Positions 26,159 to 34,741 of a stretch of 64,000 bases of DNA are shown here, one piece after another. The notes below the pieces were generated by a model that was given only the letters and a program-made list of their open reading frames with translations, had not been told where the DNA came from and made no database searches. Where the stretch lies: contig NZ_VLPS01000001.1 in assembly GCF_007570865.1 (NCBI RefSeq), positions 558,001 through 622,000 of the forward strand. Reading direction: 5' to 3'. The translations under genes and the position numbers were made by a program. The stretch comes from Atlantibacter subterraneus. GTDB lineage: Bacteria; Pseudomonadota; Gammaproteobacteria; Enterobacterales; Enterobacteriaceae. Position 1 is the stretch's first letter. Every line of letters begins with the position of its first letter.

Positions 26159-27301
26159 ATGGCCTCAATGACCTCAATAACAACAGCTTCAAAACTTAAA
26201 CGTGGGATCCGCTATTTGATTATCATCATCGCTCTTTTAACGCTGTTCATTTTCGCCTGGCTTCAGCAGCCGCAGTACGCCTCGCCCGTGGTTGCGCCGC
26301 AGGCGGATAACCCGCTATACCGCGACGGGCAATTCTTCAATGCCGAAGATCCGCCGCCGGTGACCCGCACCCAGAGCCGGTTAATCCTGTGGTATCGCTT
26401 TTTATTCGGTAAAGACGAAGGCGCTCAGCCGGACGGCGTGCTGCCGTCGCAAAAAACCAACCTGCACCAGCTAAAAGAAAATGCCGTGGTGTGGATGGGG
26501 CACTCCAGCTATTTCCTGCGCCTCGACGGCAAAAATTATCTTATCGATCCGGTTTTCAGCGATTACGCTTCGCCGATCCCGCGCACTAACGTGGCATTTA
26601 GCGGCAGCAATATTTATCGCGCCGAGGATATTCCGCCCGTCGACTATCTGTTAATAACCCACGATCACTGGGACCATCTGGATTATCCGACCATTAACGC
26701 CCTGCGCGATAAAATCGGCCAGATTATTACGCCTACCGGCGTCGGCTCCTATTTTGAAAAATGGGGTTTCCCGAAAACGAAAATATTCGAGGGCGGCTGG
26801 AACAGCGCAATGAAAACCGACGGGCTGGAGATCCATATTCTGCCTGCCCAGCATTTCTCGGGCCGCTTCTTTAAGCGCAACCAGACGCTGTGGGCTTCAT
26901 ACGGGATTATTACGCCAAATCAGCGGATCTACTTCGGCGGCGACAGCGGCTATGGCCGACATTTCAAAGATATCGCTGCCAGATTCGGCGGGTTTGACCT
27001 TGCGGTTCTGGAGTGCGGGCAGTACGACGCACAGTGGCCATTTATCCATATGACGCCAGAAGACGCCGCCAAAGCCGCCAGTGACCTACAGGCTAAAGCG
27101 GTTTTGCCGTCTCATAACAGCAAATTCAAACTGGCGCACCACCGCTGGAATGAGCCCCTGGAACGTCTCGCCGCCGCCAGTGCGAATCAGCCCTGGCGAT
27201 TACTGACGCCGAAAATTGGTGAAACGGTGCAGATGGATAATAGCCAACAGACTTTCAGCCGCTGGTGGCAAAATAATAACGAGCAAATTACAAGCTATTA
27301 A
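26159..27301 (+). CDS. Metallo-beta-lactamase-fold hydrolase (RomA/NAPE-PLD-like)
   Basis: A 380-residue protein with an N-terminal membrane anchor (about residues 15-35, LIIIIALLTLFIFAWL), then a periplasmic or cytosolic MBL domain. The metal-binding motif is His168-x-His170-x-Asp172-His173 in THDHWDHLD, with further ligands in QHFSGRFF, YFGGDSGYGRHF and LPSHNSKFKLAHH. The arrangement resembles RomA and bacterial relatives of N-acylphosphatidylethanolamine phospholipase D. The substrate is unknown. ATG 26159 has GGAG 11 bases upstream, which is loose; ATG 26168 is possible. It is monocistronic with a hairpin after it. Confidence 0.8.
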   Translation: MASMTSITTASKLKRGIRYLIIIIALLTLFIFAWLQQPQYASPVVAPQADNPLYRDGQFFNAEDPPPVTRTQSRLILWYRFLFGKDEGAQPDGVLPSQKTNLHQLKENAVVWMGHSSYFLRLDGKNYLIDPVFSDYASPIPRTNVAFSGSNIYRAEDIPPVDYLLITHDHWDHLDYPTINALRDKIGQIITPTGVGSYFEKWGFPKTKIFEGGWNSAMKTDGLEIHILPAQHFSGRFFKRNQTLWASYGIITPNQRIYFGGDSGYGRHFKDIAARFGGFDLAVLECGQYDAQWPFIHMTPEDAAKAASDLQAKAVLPSHNSKFKLAHHRWNEPLERLAAASANQPWRLLTPKIGETVQMDNSQQTFSRWWQNNNEQITSY

Positions 27302-27311
27302 ATTTAATAGT

Positions 27312-27340
27312 CACGGCCCGGGTACTTATTCAGGGCCGTG
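27312..27340 (+). terminator. Hairpin after the metallo-beta-lactamase gene
   Basis: CACGGCCC (27312-27319) pairs with GGGCCGTG (27333-27340) over a 13-base loop. No T run follows, so termination would be weak or Rho-assisted. Confidence 0.4.
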
Positions 27341-27395
27341 TCGATTGATGACTTAAGCGCAATTCGCGTTAATATTATTGCCGCATTACGCGCTA

Positions 27396-27401
27396 TATAA
27401 T
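27396..27401 (+). promoter_or_regulatory. Candidate -10 for the 27488 two-gene unit
   Basis: A perfect TATAAT in an AT-rich stretch, 86 bases before the first gene. A TTATTG at 27375-27380 would give a short 15-base spacer, so the -35 is uncertain. Confidence 0.35.
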
Positions 27402-27487
27402 ATTCTTTTCCGCTACACGCCCTTCCCAATAAAATAACGCTGTCCCAATGCCGCCTGTATTACTTCGGGCATTATAAAGGATGATCA

Positions 27488-29545
27488 ATGGCCGAAAGAC
27501 TCAACGGCGAACGCCTTGCCGCCGCGCTTGAAACTGTTACCTTTTCCATGCGCCCGTCGCTGCAAGAATTGCCCGCCGGTATGCTGGCTCTGGGTATTGG
27601 CGACGCCGCGTCACAGGGAATTGCCCTGAACTGCAAAAACAGCGGCAAATACCGCTCGCTCTCTGCCTGGCTGTGGGCGATGGATGCGGATGAACGACGT
27701 GCGTTGCAGGGAAAAGCCCGCTCACAGGCCATTACCCATATCGCGATAGAAGATTTTTCGCTGGATAGCTGTTTTGCCTGGTTACTGTTCAGCAGCGGGG
27801 AAACCCAGGGGCTGGACCAATGGGTGCGGTATATCGACCAGTGGGAACAGGGGTTTTATCTCGACGGTGATAATGTCAGCGATTCCGCCGCTTGTCTGCA
27901 TACGGTATTCGCCCACGCGCGGCTGCATGCCGCGCAAACCGCAGCGCATCATTATGATGCGGATTTATTGCGTGACGGCTTTATCCGCTGCCTGAAATTG
28001 CTCACGGCGTTTATTAATCACACACTGGAGCCGTTGCAGGGCATTCAATCCCTGCCGTCAGCGGATTACCTCGCGGCACAGGCCGCGCTGGCCTACGAAT
28101 ATCAGCTTTATCAACTGGCTATCGAGCGCGCTGTCACCTGCCAACTGTTAGTGGAACAGGCCGATAGCCGCCGCAAAATGCTGGTGGATGCGCTGTTTCT
28201 TAATGAGCAAAATCCCAGTGGCCTGTTCAAAATCTTCGCCCGTAACGATCGTATCCACAGCTGGAGCAAAAACGGCTTTACGCTGTTGGGCATTTACCGC
28301 CAGCAACAGCAGGGCACGGGTAACGATATGGTGATTTCGGTGGATCCGAAAAGCGGCCTGTCGCTGCAAAGCCTGTGGCAGGCGCTGGAAGCGGAAGAGA
28401 ACCGTCGCTGGGCAGGGCAGCGCCCGTGCAATAACCCGCGCCCGCTGCACAGCTACGCTGGTGTGCCCAATGCGCCGGATCAGCCGTGGTGGGATGACGC
28501 CGGGCGCTACACGCTGCTGGGTGCGCCGAAAACACTTGCTAACACCGGTGAACCGGGCAGCAAACTCAGCTGGTGGAATGATGTTTTGCCGCTGATCTGG
28601 CAGCAGGGATTTGTCGATTATCTGCAACCCTGCCTGACGCGCGTCGACGAGGCCGATATGCCAGCCGGGGGGCAAAAGCAGGTGTGCGCGTGGCGCTGGA
28701 ACCAGCCGGATGCGCGTTTGCAGCAAACCGATACCACCAGTTACCTGACCAGCACGCCCTCGTTTGAAGCCTGGCTGGCGGGCTGTAGCCAGCCGTTAAT
28801 GCCCACCACGCCCAGCGCGCTGCCTGCGGCAGATCATTACGAGGCGCAGTGGCAGGGCGATGTACTGATTGTCAGCCATCAGCAGGGCGTCACGCTGTTC
28901 AGCCGCTCGCCGGATAACCCGGCGCTTGAAGGTTTACTGAAGGTTGCCCGGCGCATCGCCACGCTCAGCGACGAGTACGCCCAATTTCTACGCCAGACCC
29001 GGGAGATCTTCAAAAAATGGCCGCAGCAGCTCAGGCAGCATACCGGCACTATTGAGGATAAGCAGTGGGAAGAGGAGATCTTCGCCCTGCGCGTCAACGC
29101 CCTGAACGTGCTGAACAGCACCGATACCCTGTTCGCCAGCGCCCAGCAAAACCGCCTCAGTGAAATGCTGCAGCGCCAGTGGGGATTACACGAGCAGCGC
29201 GGCAGCCTGTTCGCCCAGGTCGACCGGCTGGATGCGCTGATGCGCGACGCCATCGCCCGGCAGAATTCGCGCCGTCATCGCATTTACGGCTCGCTGTTTT
29301 CGGCGCTCGGGATGGGCATCGCCGCCAGCCACGTCTGGGAGCCGGTGCGCGATATCCTCACTACCAATGAATATGAGTGGCAGCTGTTGCTGTTTAAATA
29401 CCCCGACACCACGCCGCAGCAACTGGCGGAGATCGCCGGGCAGAGCGCCCACTTCGAATTAATATCGCTGATCGTCTTTTTAGCCTTTGGTCTATTGGGA
29501 TTCATCCTCTTCTGGTTCTTTGATATTCGCAGCCAGGAAGAGTAA
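27488..29545 (+). CDS. Unrecognised protein with CorA-like C-terminal membrane module
   Basis: A 685-residue protein I do not recognise. The N-terminal half (about 1-400) is soluble and Trp-rich, with a segment ITHIAIEDFSLDSCFAWLLF followed by WVRYIDQWEQG that recalls, weakly, DHH-type phosphoesterases. Around 470-595 are long helical stretches consistent with a coiled coil. The end has two membrane spans (about 599-617 and 656-680) with a 40-residue loop and a short cytosolic tail, the topology of CorA channels but without the GMN filter motif. ATG 27488 follows AAGGATG. The next gene starts 21 bases later, so the two are probably co-transcribed. Function unknown. Confidence 0.75.
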   Translation: MAERLNGERLAAALETVTFSMRPSLQELPAGMLALGIGDAASQGIALNCKNSGKYRSLSAWLWAMDADERRALQGKARSQAITHIAIEDFSLDSCFAWLLFSSGETQGLDQWVRYIDQWEQGFYLDGDNVSDSAACLHTVFAHARLHAAQTAAHHYDADLLRDGFIRCLKLLTAFINHTLEPLQGIQSLPSADYLAAQAALAYEYQLYQLAIERAVTCQLLVEQADSRRKMLVDALFLNEQNPSGLFKIFARNDRIHSWSKNGFTLLGIYRQQQQGTGNDMVISVDPKSGLSLQSLWQALEAEENRRWAGQRPCNNPRPLHSYAGVPNAPDQPWWDDAGRYTLLGAPKTLANTGEPGSKLSWWNDVLPLIWQQGFVDYLQPCLTRVDEADMPAGGQKQVCAWRWNQPDARLQQTDTTSYLTSTPSFEAWLAGCSQPLMPTTPSALPAADHYEAQWQGDVLIVSHQQGVTLFSRSPDNPALEGLLKVARRIATLSDEYAQFLRQTREIFKKWPQQLRQHTGTIEDKQWEEEIFALRVNALNVLNSTDTLFASAQQNRLSEMLQRQWGLHEQRGSLFAQVDRLDALMRDAIARQNSRRHRIYGSLFSALGMGIAASHVWEPVRDILTTNEYEWQLLLFKYPDTTPQQLAEIAGQSAHFELISLIVFLAFGLLGFILFWFFDIRSQEE

Positions 29546-29566
29546 TGCGCACGGAGAAATAACCGA

Positions 29567-31438
29567 ATGAATAATAAAACCGCTATCGCTATTGTTACCC
29601 GCTCACGGGATATTATCGCCCTGGCCCATGCACAGCTCGCCAGGGAGTTGAGCGTACCGCAACCGGAAAATAACAGCTTCGATGCCAGCTACCGGATGCT
29701 GGACGACGCCCGCAATGAGAACGGCAACTGGATCAAAGTGGGCGAGTTGCTGGGATTTAATCGGCAGCAAATGCTGGATTATGTGGATCTGATGAGAGGG
29801 CTGCGCGGCTGCGACGATGTACAAAATCTTGATCCGATTACCCTGAATAAATGCCTGATAGACAGCCTGCAAATCGTCAACCTGCTTGAACTGGCAAAAC
29901 ACAAATATCCGCAGCTGAACTGGGACAGCCGCTATTCATTGCCCGACGAAACCAGCGAGGATAACGCGGTGCGCCAGATGCGCGCCATCGAGTTGTTAAT
30001 CCGCCAGGTGATTGACGAAGCCTGGGCAGACCAGCAGAAATTAGCCGAGCGGCTGCAAACGCTGTTTGGTAAAGAGCAGGTGGCGCGGATTATGAAAAGC
30101 GCCGAGAAGGACAATATTCTCAGCGGTACGTTGCTGGAACAACTGCGGATTATTTTCTCCAATCAAGAGGATTACCCGAATTATTACGACGCCTATTTTG
30201 ACGGCGCCTCGGGGCTGAATTACGCCTCCACCACCCGGGAAACGTTGTCGCAGTTTTTGCAGAGCCTGAACCATATCCGCAATAAAATCGCCCACCATAA
30301 AAAGTTAACTGAATCGGAAATGCTGTTACTGAACGAGTATTTCGATCAGGTGGTAGAGCCGCTGCGCAACGCCCATCAGCAGGGGCGTTTGCAGACGGAC
30401 CCGGATGCGCTGTACAACGCGCCCGCCGAGGCTATCAAAGCCTATCAGGCACAGTTGGCGAAACTGAATGCCGCCGCTGAACGTAATGAAGTCGTCGTGA
30501 AGAAAATAAATCACAAACTCACCTGGGCTCTGGTGGGTATTGTGGGCATTATCGCCATTACCGGTGTGACGCTGCATTTTAGCGGCGGCAGTTTTGTGAA
30601 TACCGAAATCATCAAAGATAAAGTCAGCGACGTGCAGGAAAAACTTGGCAAAGTGAAGCAGGAAACCAGCGTTGACCCGCGTAAAGAGCTGGCGAATCTT
30701 GGGGTGCAGTGGGATCGCGAAGTGATGCAACAGGCCATCAAACGCGGCGATTTACGCACCGTAAAACTGTTTAACGAAGGCGGTATGACCTGGCAAACCC
30801 AGTATCTCACGGCGGCGATGAGAGACTGGTATAACGAAGGCCACAGCAAGAATATCGCCGAGACCATTGAATACGTTATCGCGCATCCTGAAAACCGTAT
30901 TTCTAATAGCGATTTTGAATGCACGTCTGCCATTCAGGCTAAGCGTGAATACGAACGTGAGGGTAAAGACGACGATGGGTTACACAGCAAAATTATTCAT
31001 TTACTGTGCGCCGATGCAAAACAGCAGGCAGAGTATGCGAGGAACCGCCAGGAACAGGTTACCCGACTTAAAGAACTGAATGATAAATATGCCTCATACA
31101 CCGTACCGCAGGCGGCGTGCTTAAAAGCGGTAATGAAGGACAACGGCGAGAAGGTGGGGTACGAAATTTATGAGGCACGCAAAAAAGATTATTATGCGCT
31201 CTGGACGCCAGGGCGGATCCCAACCGTTGAGGAGCTGGCCGCATCGGCGACCGGCGAAAAATATAAAGACTACATCAACGGTTCTCTACCCACTAAAATG
31301 TTCCGTGAATCGTTAAAATATTACTGCGATCGCCAGGTGGAGTTTGCCAAACAGAAATATTCACCGCTCATCGATGAAGTTAAAAAAGAAATTAAGTTTT
31401 ACGATGACAACGCCGCGAAATACGGCATCAAAATATAA
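29567..31438 (+). CDS. Unrecognised membrane protein with HEPN-type motif
   Basis: A 623-residue protein I do not recognise. Residues 1-300 are helical and include HIRNKIAHHKK, where Arg238 and His243 form the Rx4H motif typical of HEPN ribonuclease domains. One membrane span lies at about 319-338 (WALVGIVGIIAITGVTLHF). Beyond it a region near 386-408 (AIKRGDLRTVKLFNEGGM) looks like a degenerate ankyrin repeat, then a charged region with Cys at 'NSDFECTS', 'LLCAD' and 'QAACLK'. The C-terminal part is more AT-rich than the neighbours. It follows the CorA-like gene by 21 bases and is followed by a convergent hairpin. Confidence 0.72.
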   Translation: MNNKTAIAIVTRSRDIIALAHAQLARELSVPQPENNSFDASYRMLDDARNENGNWIKVGELLGFNRQQMLDYVDLMRGLRGCDDVQNLDPITLNKCLIDSLQIVNLLELAKHKYPQLNWDSRYSLPDETSEDNAVRQMRAIELLIRQVIDEAWADQQKLAERLQTLFGKEQVARIMKSAEKDNILSGTLLEQLRIIFSNQEDYPNYYDAYFDGASGLNYASTTRETLSQFLQSLNHIRNKIAHHKKLTESEMLLLNEYFDQVVEPLRNAHQQGRLQTDPDALYNAPAEAIKAYQAQLAKLNAAAERNEVVVKKINHKLTWALVGIVGIIAITGVTLHFSGGSFVNTEIIKDKVSDVQEKLGKVKQETSVDPRKELANLGVQWDREVMQQAIKRGDLRTVKLFNEGGMTWQTQYLTAAMRDWYNEGHSKNIAETIEYVIAHPENRISNSDFECTSAIQAKREYEREGKDDDGLHSKIIHLLCADAKQQAEYARNRQEQVTRLKELNDKYASYTVPQAACLKAVMKDNGEKVGYEIYEARKKDYYALWTPGRIPTVEELAASATGEKYKDYINGSLPTKMFRESLKYYCDRQVEFAKQKYSPLIDEVKKEIKFYDDNAAKYGIKI

Positions 31439-31444
31439 ACGTAT

Positions 31445-31472
31445 GCGGCATCGCGGTTTTCTGCGATGCCGC
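31445..31472. terminator. Perfect 10-bp hairpin between convergent genes
   Basis: GCGGCATCGC (31445-31454) pairs with GCGATGCCGC (31463-31472) over an 8-base loop. It lies in the short gap between the 29567 gene and the 31477 permease gene. It has no T run on either side, so it is a likely but unproven bidirectional terminator. Confidence 0.5.
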
Positions 31473-31476
31473 CCCG

Positions 31477-32208
31477 TCAAATAAACGGCCTCGACGCCAG
31501 CTCTGCGCCCAGCCCCAGTAAAAACAGCAAGAAGCACATCCGGAAACGCGTAGCGCTCAGGCGCGAACGGATTTTCTGCCCCAACCACATCCCCAGCAGC
31601 GCCGGAACAATCGCCAGCAGTGACTGATTTAGCTGTGCCATCGCAAAGGCGTTATGTGCCGCCAACCCGCCCGCCAGCGCCACGGTAGAGAGCGTGAATG
31701 ACAGACCCAGCGCCTGCACCAGTTCATCTTTACTCATCGACAGCGCCTGAAGATAGGGCACCGAAGGCATCACAAACACCCCCGTCGCGCCGGTCACCAC
31801 GCCGGTGATCGCCCCGGTGAGCGGCGAAAGCCACGCCTCGGCGCGCGCCGGAACGGTCAATGCCGGGGCCAGCAGCGCATAGCTGGCGTAAACAATCAGC
31901 GCCACGCCTAACCCCGCTGTTGCCCATTGCCCCGCGCCGATCAGCAATGCCGAACCGGCGACCGTGGCGGGAATAATACATATCATCATCGGCCACAGCC
32001 GACGCACGATCTGCCTCAGCGACGGGCCGCTAAACAGCTGCCAGATATTGGTGATAAATGACGGCAGCACCAGCAGCGCGGCGGCCACCGGTAGCGGCAT
32101 CATCAGGCTTAATAATCCCATTGCTACCGTCGGTAATCCCATTCCGGTTACGCCTTTAACTACGCCGGCGGCGATAAAAATCCCCATCAGTAAAATTAAT
32201 TCATTCAT
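31477..32208 (-). CDS. TauE/SafE-family permease
   Basis: A 243-residue inner-membrane protein with about eight hydrophobic spans and the two-repeat TauE/SafE (DUF81) plan: GVVKGVTGMGLPTVAMGLL near the N-terminus and GAITGVVTGATGVFVMPSVPYL in the middle. Relatives export sulfite, sulfoacetate or organic anions. It is divergent from the LysR gene at 32324 (115 bases), which is the usual layout of a LysR regulator and its target, so regulation by that protein is likely. Confidence 0.8.
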   Translation of the reverse strand: MNELILLMGIFIAAGVVKGVTGMGLPTVAMGLLSLMMPLPVAAALLVLPSFITNIWQLFSGPSLRQIVRRLWPMMICIIPATVAGSALLIGAGQWATAGLGVALIVYASYALLAPALTVPARAEAWLSPLTGAITGVVTGATGVFVMPSVPYLQALSMSKDELVQALGLSFTLSTVALAGGLAAHNAFAMAQLNQSLLAIVPALLGMWLGQKIRSRLSATRFRMCFLLFLLGLGAELASRPFI

Positions 32209-32289
32209 CGTGCGGCTGGCCTTTATGCAACGTAATGCTTAATTGAATCAATGCGCTGGACAGGGCACAATCTGGTTTTTCCCACACGG

Positions 32290-32308
32290 CCTTCGGTGCA
32301 ACCGAAGG
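32290..32308 (+). promoter_or_regulatory. Inverted repeat in the leader of the LysR gene
   Basis: CCTTCGGT (32290-32297) and ACCGAAGG (32301-32308) form a perfect 8-bp palindrome with a 3-base centre, 15 bases before the LysR start. It could be an operator or a leader hairpin. Confidence 0.4.
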
Positions 32309-32323
32309 GAGAAAAGGCAGCGT

Positions 32324-33199
32324 ATGCGGCTCGATTTGGCGGATTTAAAACTGTTCTTATGCATCGTTGACGCGGGCAGCATCACCCAAGGCGCGCTGCG
32401 GGCGAACCTGGCGCTGGCCTCGGCCAGCGAGCGCCTGCGCAATATTGAACAGGACGCGGGCGTACAGCTGCTGGAGCGCCACGCGCGCGGCATACGTACC
32501 ACGGCGGCAGGCAAAGCCTTTGAACGCCATGCCCGGCTGATCCTCGAACAGCAAAGCCAGCTAAAAAGCGAGCTCAACAGCTTTGCCAGCGGCGCGCAGC
32601 AGACGTTGCGTCTGTACGCCAATACCTCGGCGCTAAGCGAGTTTTTACCTGCCCGGCTGGCGCGCTGGCTGGCGGCGCACCCTGATTTGCATGTCGAACT
32701 GGAGGAGCGCACCAGCAGCGATATCGTCACTTGCCTGGTGAACGGCGTGGGCGAGGCGGGGATTGTTTCTGATGCCGTCGATCCGCTGGGACTGCTGCTC
32801 CACCCGCTGACCACCGACAATCTGGCGCTGATCGTCGCTTCGGGGCATCCGCTGGCGTCTCAGAAAACGGTTCACTTCGCGGATGTTCAGGAATTGCCGT
32901 TTGTCGGGTTATATCCGGGCAGCGCGTTACAGGAGCATATTCACGCCCACGCCAGCCGCCCGCTAACGCTGCGTATCCGCATGAATACCTTTGAGGGCGT
33001 CGGCGAAATGGTGGCGCAGGGCATCGGTATAGGGGTGCTGCCGCTGAGCATAGCCGCGCGCTACCAGCCGCGCTATGGCTACGCGATTGTGCCGCTGGCA
33101 GACGGCTGGGCGCAGCGCCAGCTCTGTTTTTGCTGTCGCGACGCGGCGACGCTTTCGCCTGCCATGCAGAGTCTTCTGGAACAGTTACTGGCCGATTGA
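32324..33199 (+). CDS. LysR-family transcriptional regulator
   Basis: A 291-residue regulator: winged helix-turn-helix at about 1-60 ([33 protein letters not shown]) and an effector domain from about 90 ([35 protein letters not shown]). Unusually for the family, the recognition helix reads [15 protein letters not shown] 32324 is chosen because homology begins there; the upstream in-frame codons show none. It is divergent from the TauE/SafE permease and 46 bases before a cupin gene; these three may form one regulated unit. Confidence 0.88.
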   Translation: MRLDLADLKLFLCIVDAGSITQGALRANLALASASERLRNIEQDAGVQLLERHARGIRTTAAGKAFERHARLILEQQSQLKSELNSFASGAQQTLRLYANTSALSEFLPARLARWLAAHPDLHVELEERTSSDIVTCLVNGVGEAGIVSDAVDPLGLLLHPLTTDNLALIVASGHPLASQKTVHFADVQELPFVGLYPGSALQEHIHAHASRPLTLRIRMNTFEGVGEMVAQGIGIGVLPLSIAARYQPRYGYAIVPLADGWAQRQLCFCCRDAATLSPAMQSLLEQLLAD

Positions 33200-33245
33200 T
33201 AAGCCGTCTACAGTTAACAGACACGTTAACGGAAGGAGATCGCGG

Positions 33246-33767
33246 ATGACTCAGGCCCCTGTTCATCAAACCATAGTTCCTCAAACCCTGATGCTCGCCG
33301 CCCACGACTGGGTGCCTAATAACCCGCATTTACCGGTGTTAATTTATAAAAACGTGATTAACGACGGTGATATCGCCAGCCGGTTCGAACAGCTATTTGC
33401 CGATAATGGCTGGCCGCCCCAGTGGCGCGACGGGATTTTCGACTATCACCATTACCACTCTAACGCCCATGAAGTGTTAGGCGTGGCGCAGGGTTCGGCT
33501 CACCTGATGCTTGGCGGCCCCGGCGGCGAAGCGATCGATGTCGAAACCGGCGACGTGCTGCTGCTCCCGGCAGGCACCGGGCACCGGCGGCTCTCGGCAA
33601 GCGACGATTTTCTGGTGGTCGGGGCCTATCCGCCGGGCGCGGATTTCGATCTGTGCAGGCAGGCGGCGACGCCGGAAATGCTGGCGCGCATCGCTGCGCT
33701 GCCGTTTCCGGAGCAGGACCCGGTTAATGGAGATACGCCTGGGTTGACGAAATACTGGCAGCGCTAA
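33246..33767 (+). CDS. Cupin-domain protein, YjlB type
   Basis: A 173-residue single-domain cupin. Metal-ligand motifs are visible in [24 protein letters not shown] and [19 protein letters not shown] 33246 follows GGAAGGAG. The family is related to Bacillus YjlB and has no settled reaction; isomerase or dioxygenase roles are possible. It lies in the same direction as the LysR gene and next to a convergent permease. Confidence 0.82.
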   Translation: MTQAPVHQTIVPQTLMLAAHDWVPNNPHLPVLIYKNVINDGDIASRFEQLFADNGWPPQWRDGIFDYHHYHSNAHEVLGVAQGSAHLMLGGPGGEAIDVETGDVLLLPAGTGHRRLSASDDFLVVGAYPPGADFDLCRQAATPEMLARIAALPFPEQDPVNGDTPGLTKYWQR

Positions 33768-33770
33768 TCA

Positions 33771-34514
33771 CTACGCGCTGAACGCAACAAAAAACAGCAT
33801 CGCGCAGAAGCACATTTTCAGCGCTTGCGTCGGAAGCCGGTGCGCCAGCGCGACGCCCCAGGCGACGGTGAACACGCCGCCCAGCGCCATCGGCAATCCG
33901 ACAGACCAGGCGACCTGCCCGGCAACCGCATAGGTCACCAGCGCGGTAACGGCACCAGGCAACACCAGCGCCAGCGCGGTGCCCTGCGCTTTGGTCTGCG
34001 AGTAGGAAAACAGCGCCACCAGCAGGGGAACAATCACCATACCACCGCCGACGGTAAACAGGCCAGAGGTCAATCCGCATACGATGCCGGTGACGGGCAA
34101 CCAGGATTCAGGCAAGGCATAACGGGGTGTTTTGCGGTTGATGACAATGGTGTAGAGATAATAAAAAGCCAGCAAAAAAATAAAGCCACAAAAAAACAGA
34201 TTCAGGGATGCGGCATCAAGATGGATCGCCAACATCGAAGAGAAAACAGAAAATACGCTCGAGAGAATACACAGCGGTATAATATTTTTAAATTTAATAT
34301 CATTGCGCCGTCGGTAGTGAATCACGCTCATTATTACGTTCGGGATGATCATAATTAATACGGTGCCCTGAGCGAGTTGCTGATCCATCTGAAATAACCA
34401 TGCCAGCACCGGAATCGCAATAATCCCCCCACCAATGCCTAACAGGCCACCTAAAAACCCCAGGCCTCCACCAATACAAAAACATTCGAAAAATAAAAGT
34501 AATGTTGTACTCAT
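33771..34514 (-). CDS. TauE/SafE-family permease, second copy
   Basis: A 247-residue membrane protein with the TauE/SafE duplication: GGGLGFLGGLLGIGGGIIAIPVLAW at the start and GIVCGLTSGLFTVGGGMVIVPLLVA in the middle, about eight spans. It is not closely similar to the permease at 31477. Convergent with the cupin gene (3 bases apart) and divergent from the aconitase-like operon, whose anion substrate or product it could export. Confidence 0.8.
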   Translation of the reverse strand: MSTTLLLFFECFCIGGGLGFLGGLLGIGGGIIAIPVLAWLFQMDQQLAQGTVLIMIIPNVIMSVIHYRRRNDIKFKNIIPLCILSSVFSVFSSMLAIHLDAASLNLFFCGFIFLLAFYYLYTIVINRKTPRYALPESWLPVTGIVCGLTSGLFTVGGGMVIVPLLVALFSYSQTKAQGTALALVLPGAVTALVTYAVAGQVAWSVGLPMALGGVFTVAWGVALAHRLPTQALKMCFCAMLFFVAFSA

Positions 34515-34741
34515 TAGCTATCATCGCATCGCTTATCCGTCGCGCACTATAGCATTAACGTTTACGGAATAATAATGGTGCTTAACAGGCTGAGAATGCG
34601 CCTAACTGACTGTAATAGTGAATATTTGTCTACTTTTCACGATTTGCAAAAAATGATTTTACTTATTTAAACCCGTAACAGGCTATACACATTACCCCTG
34701 AAATTTATACTGGAAAAAAACAAACCCGTGAGTAATTCGAG

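Noticed and set aside
27488-29545. Calling the first protein of the pair a CorA magnesium channel
   Set aside because: The GMN motif is absent, the N-terminal half is unrelated, and the length is about twice that of CorA. Only the two-span C-terminal layout is similar.
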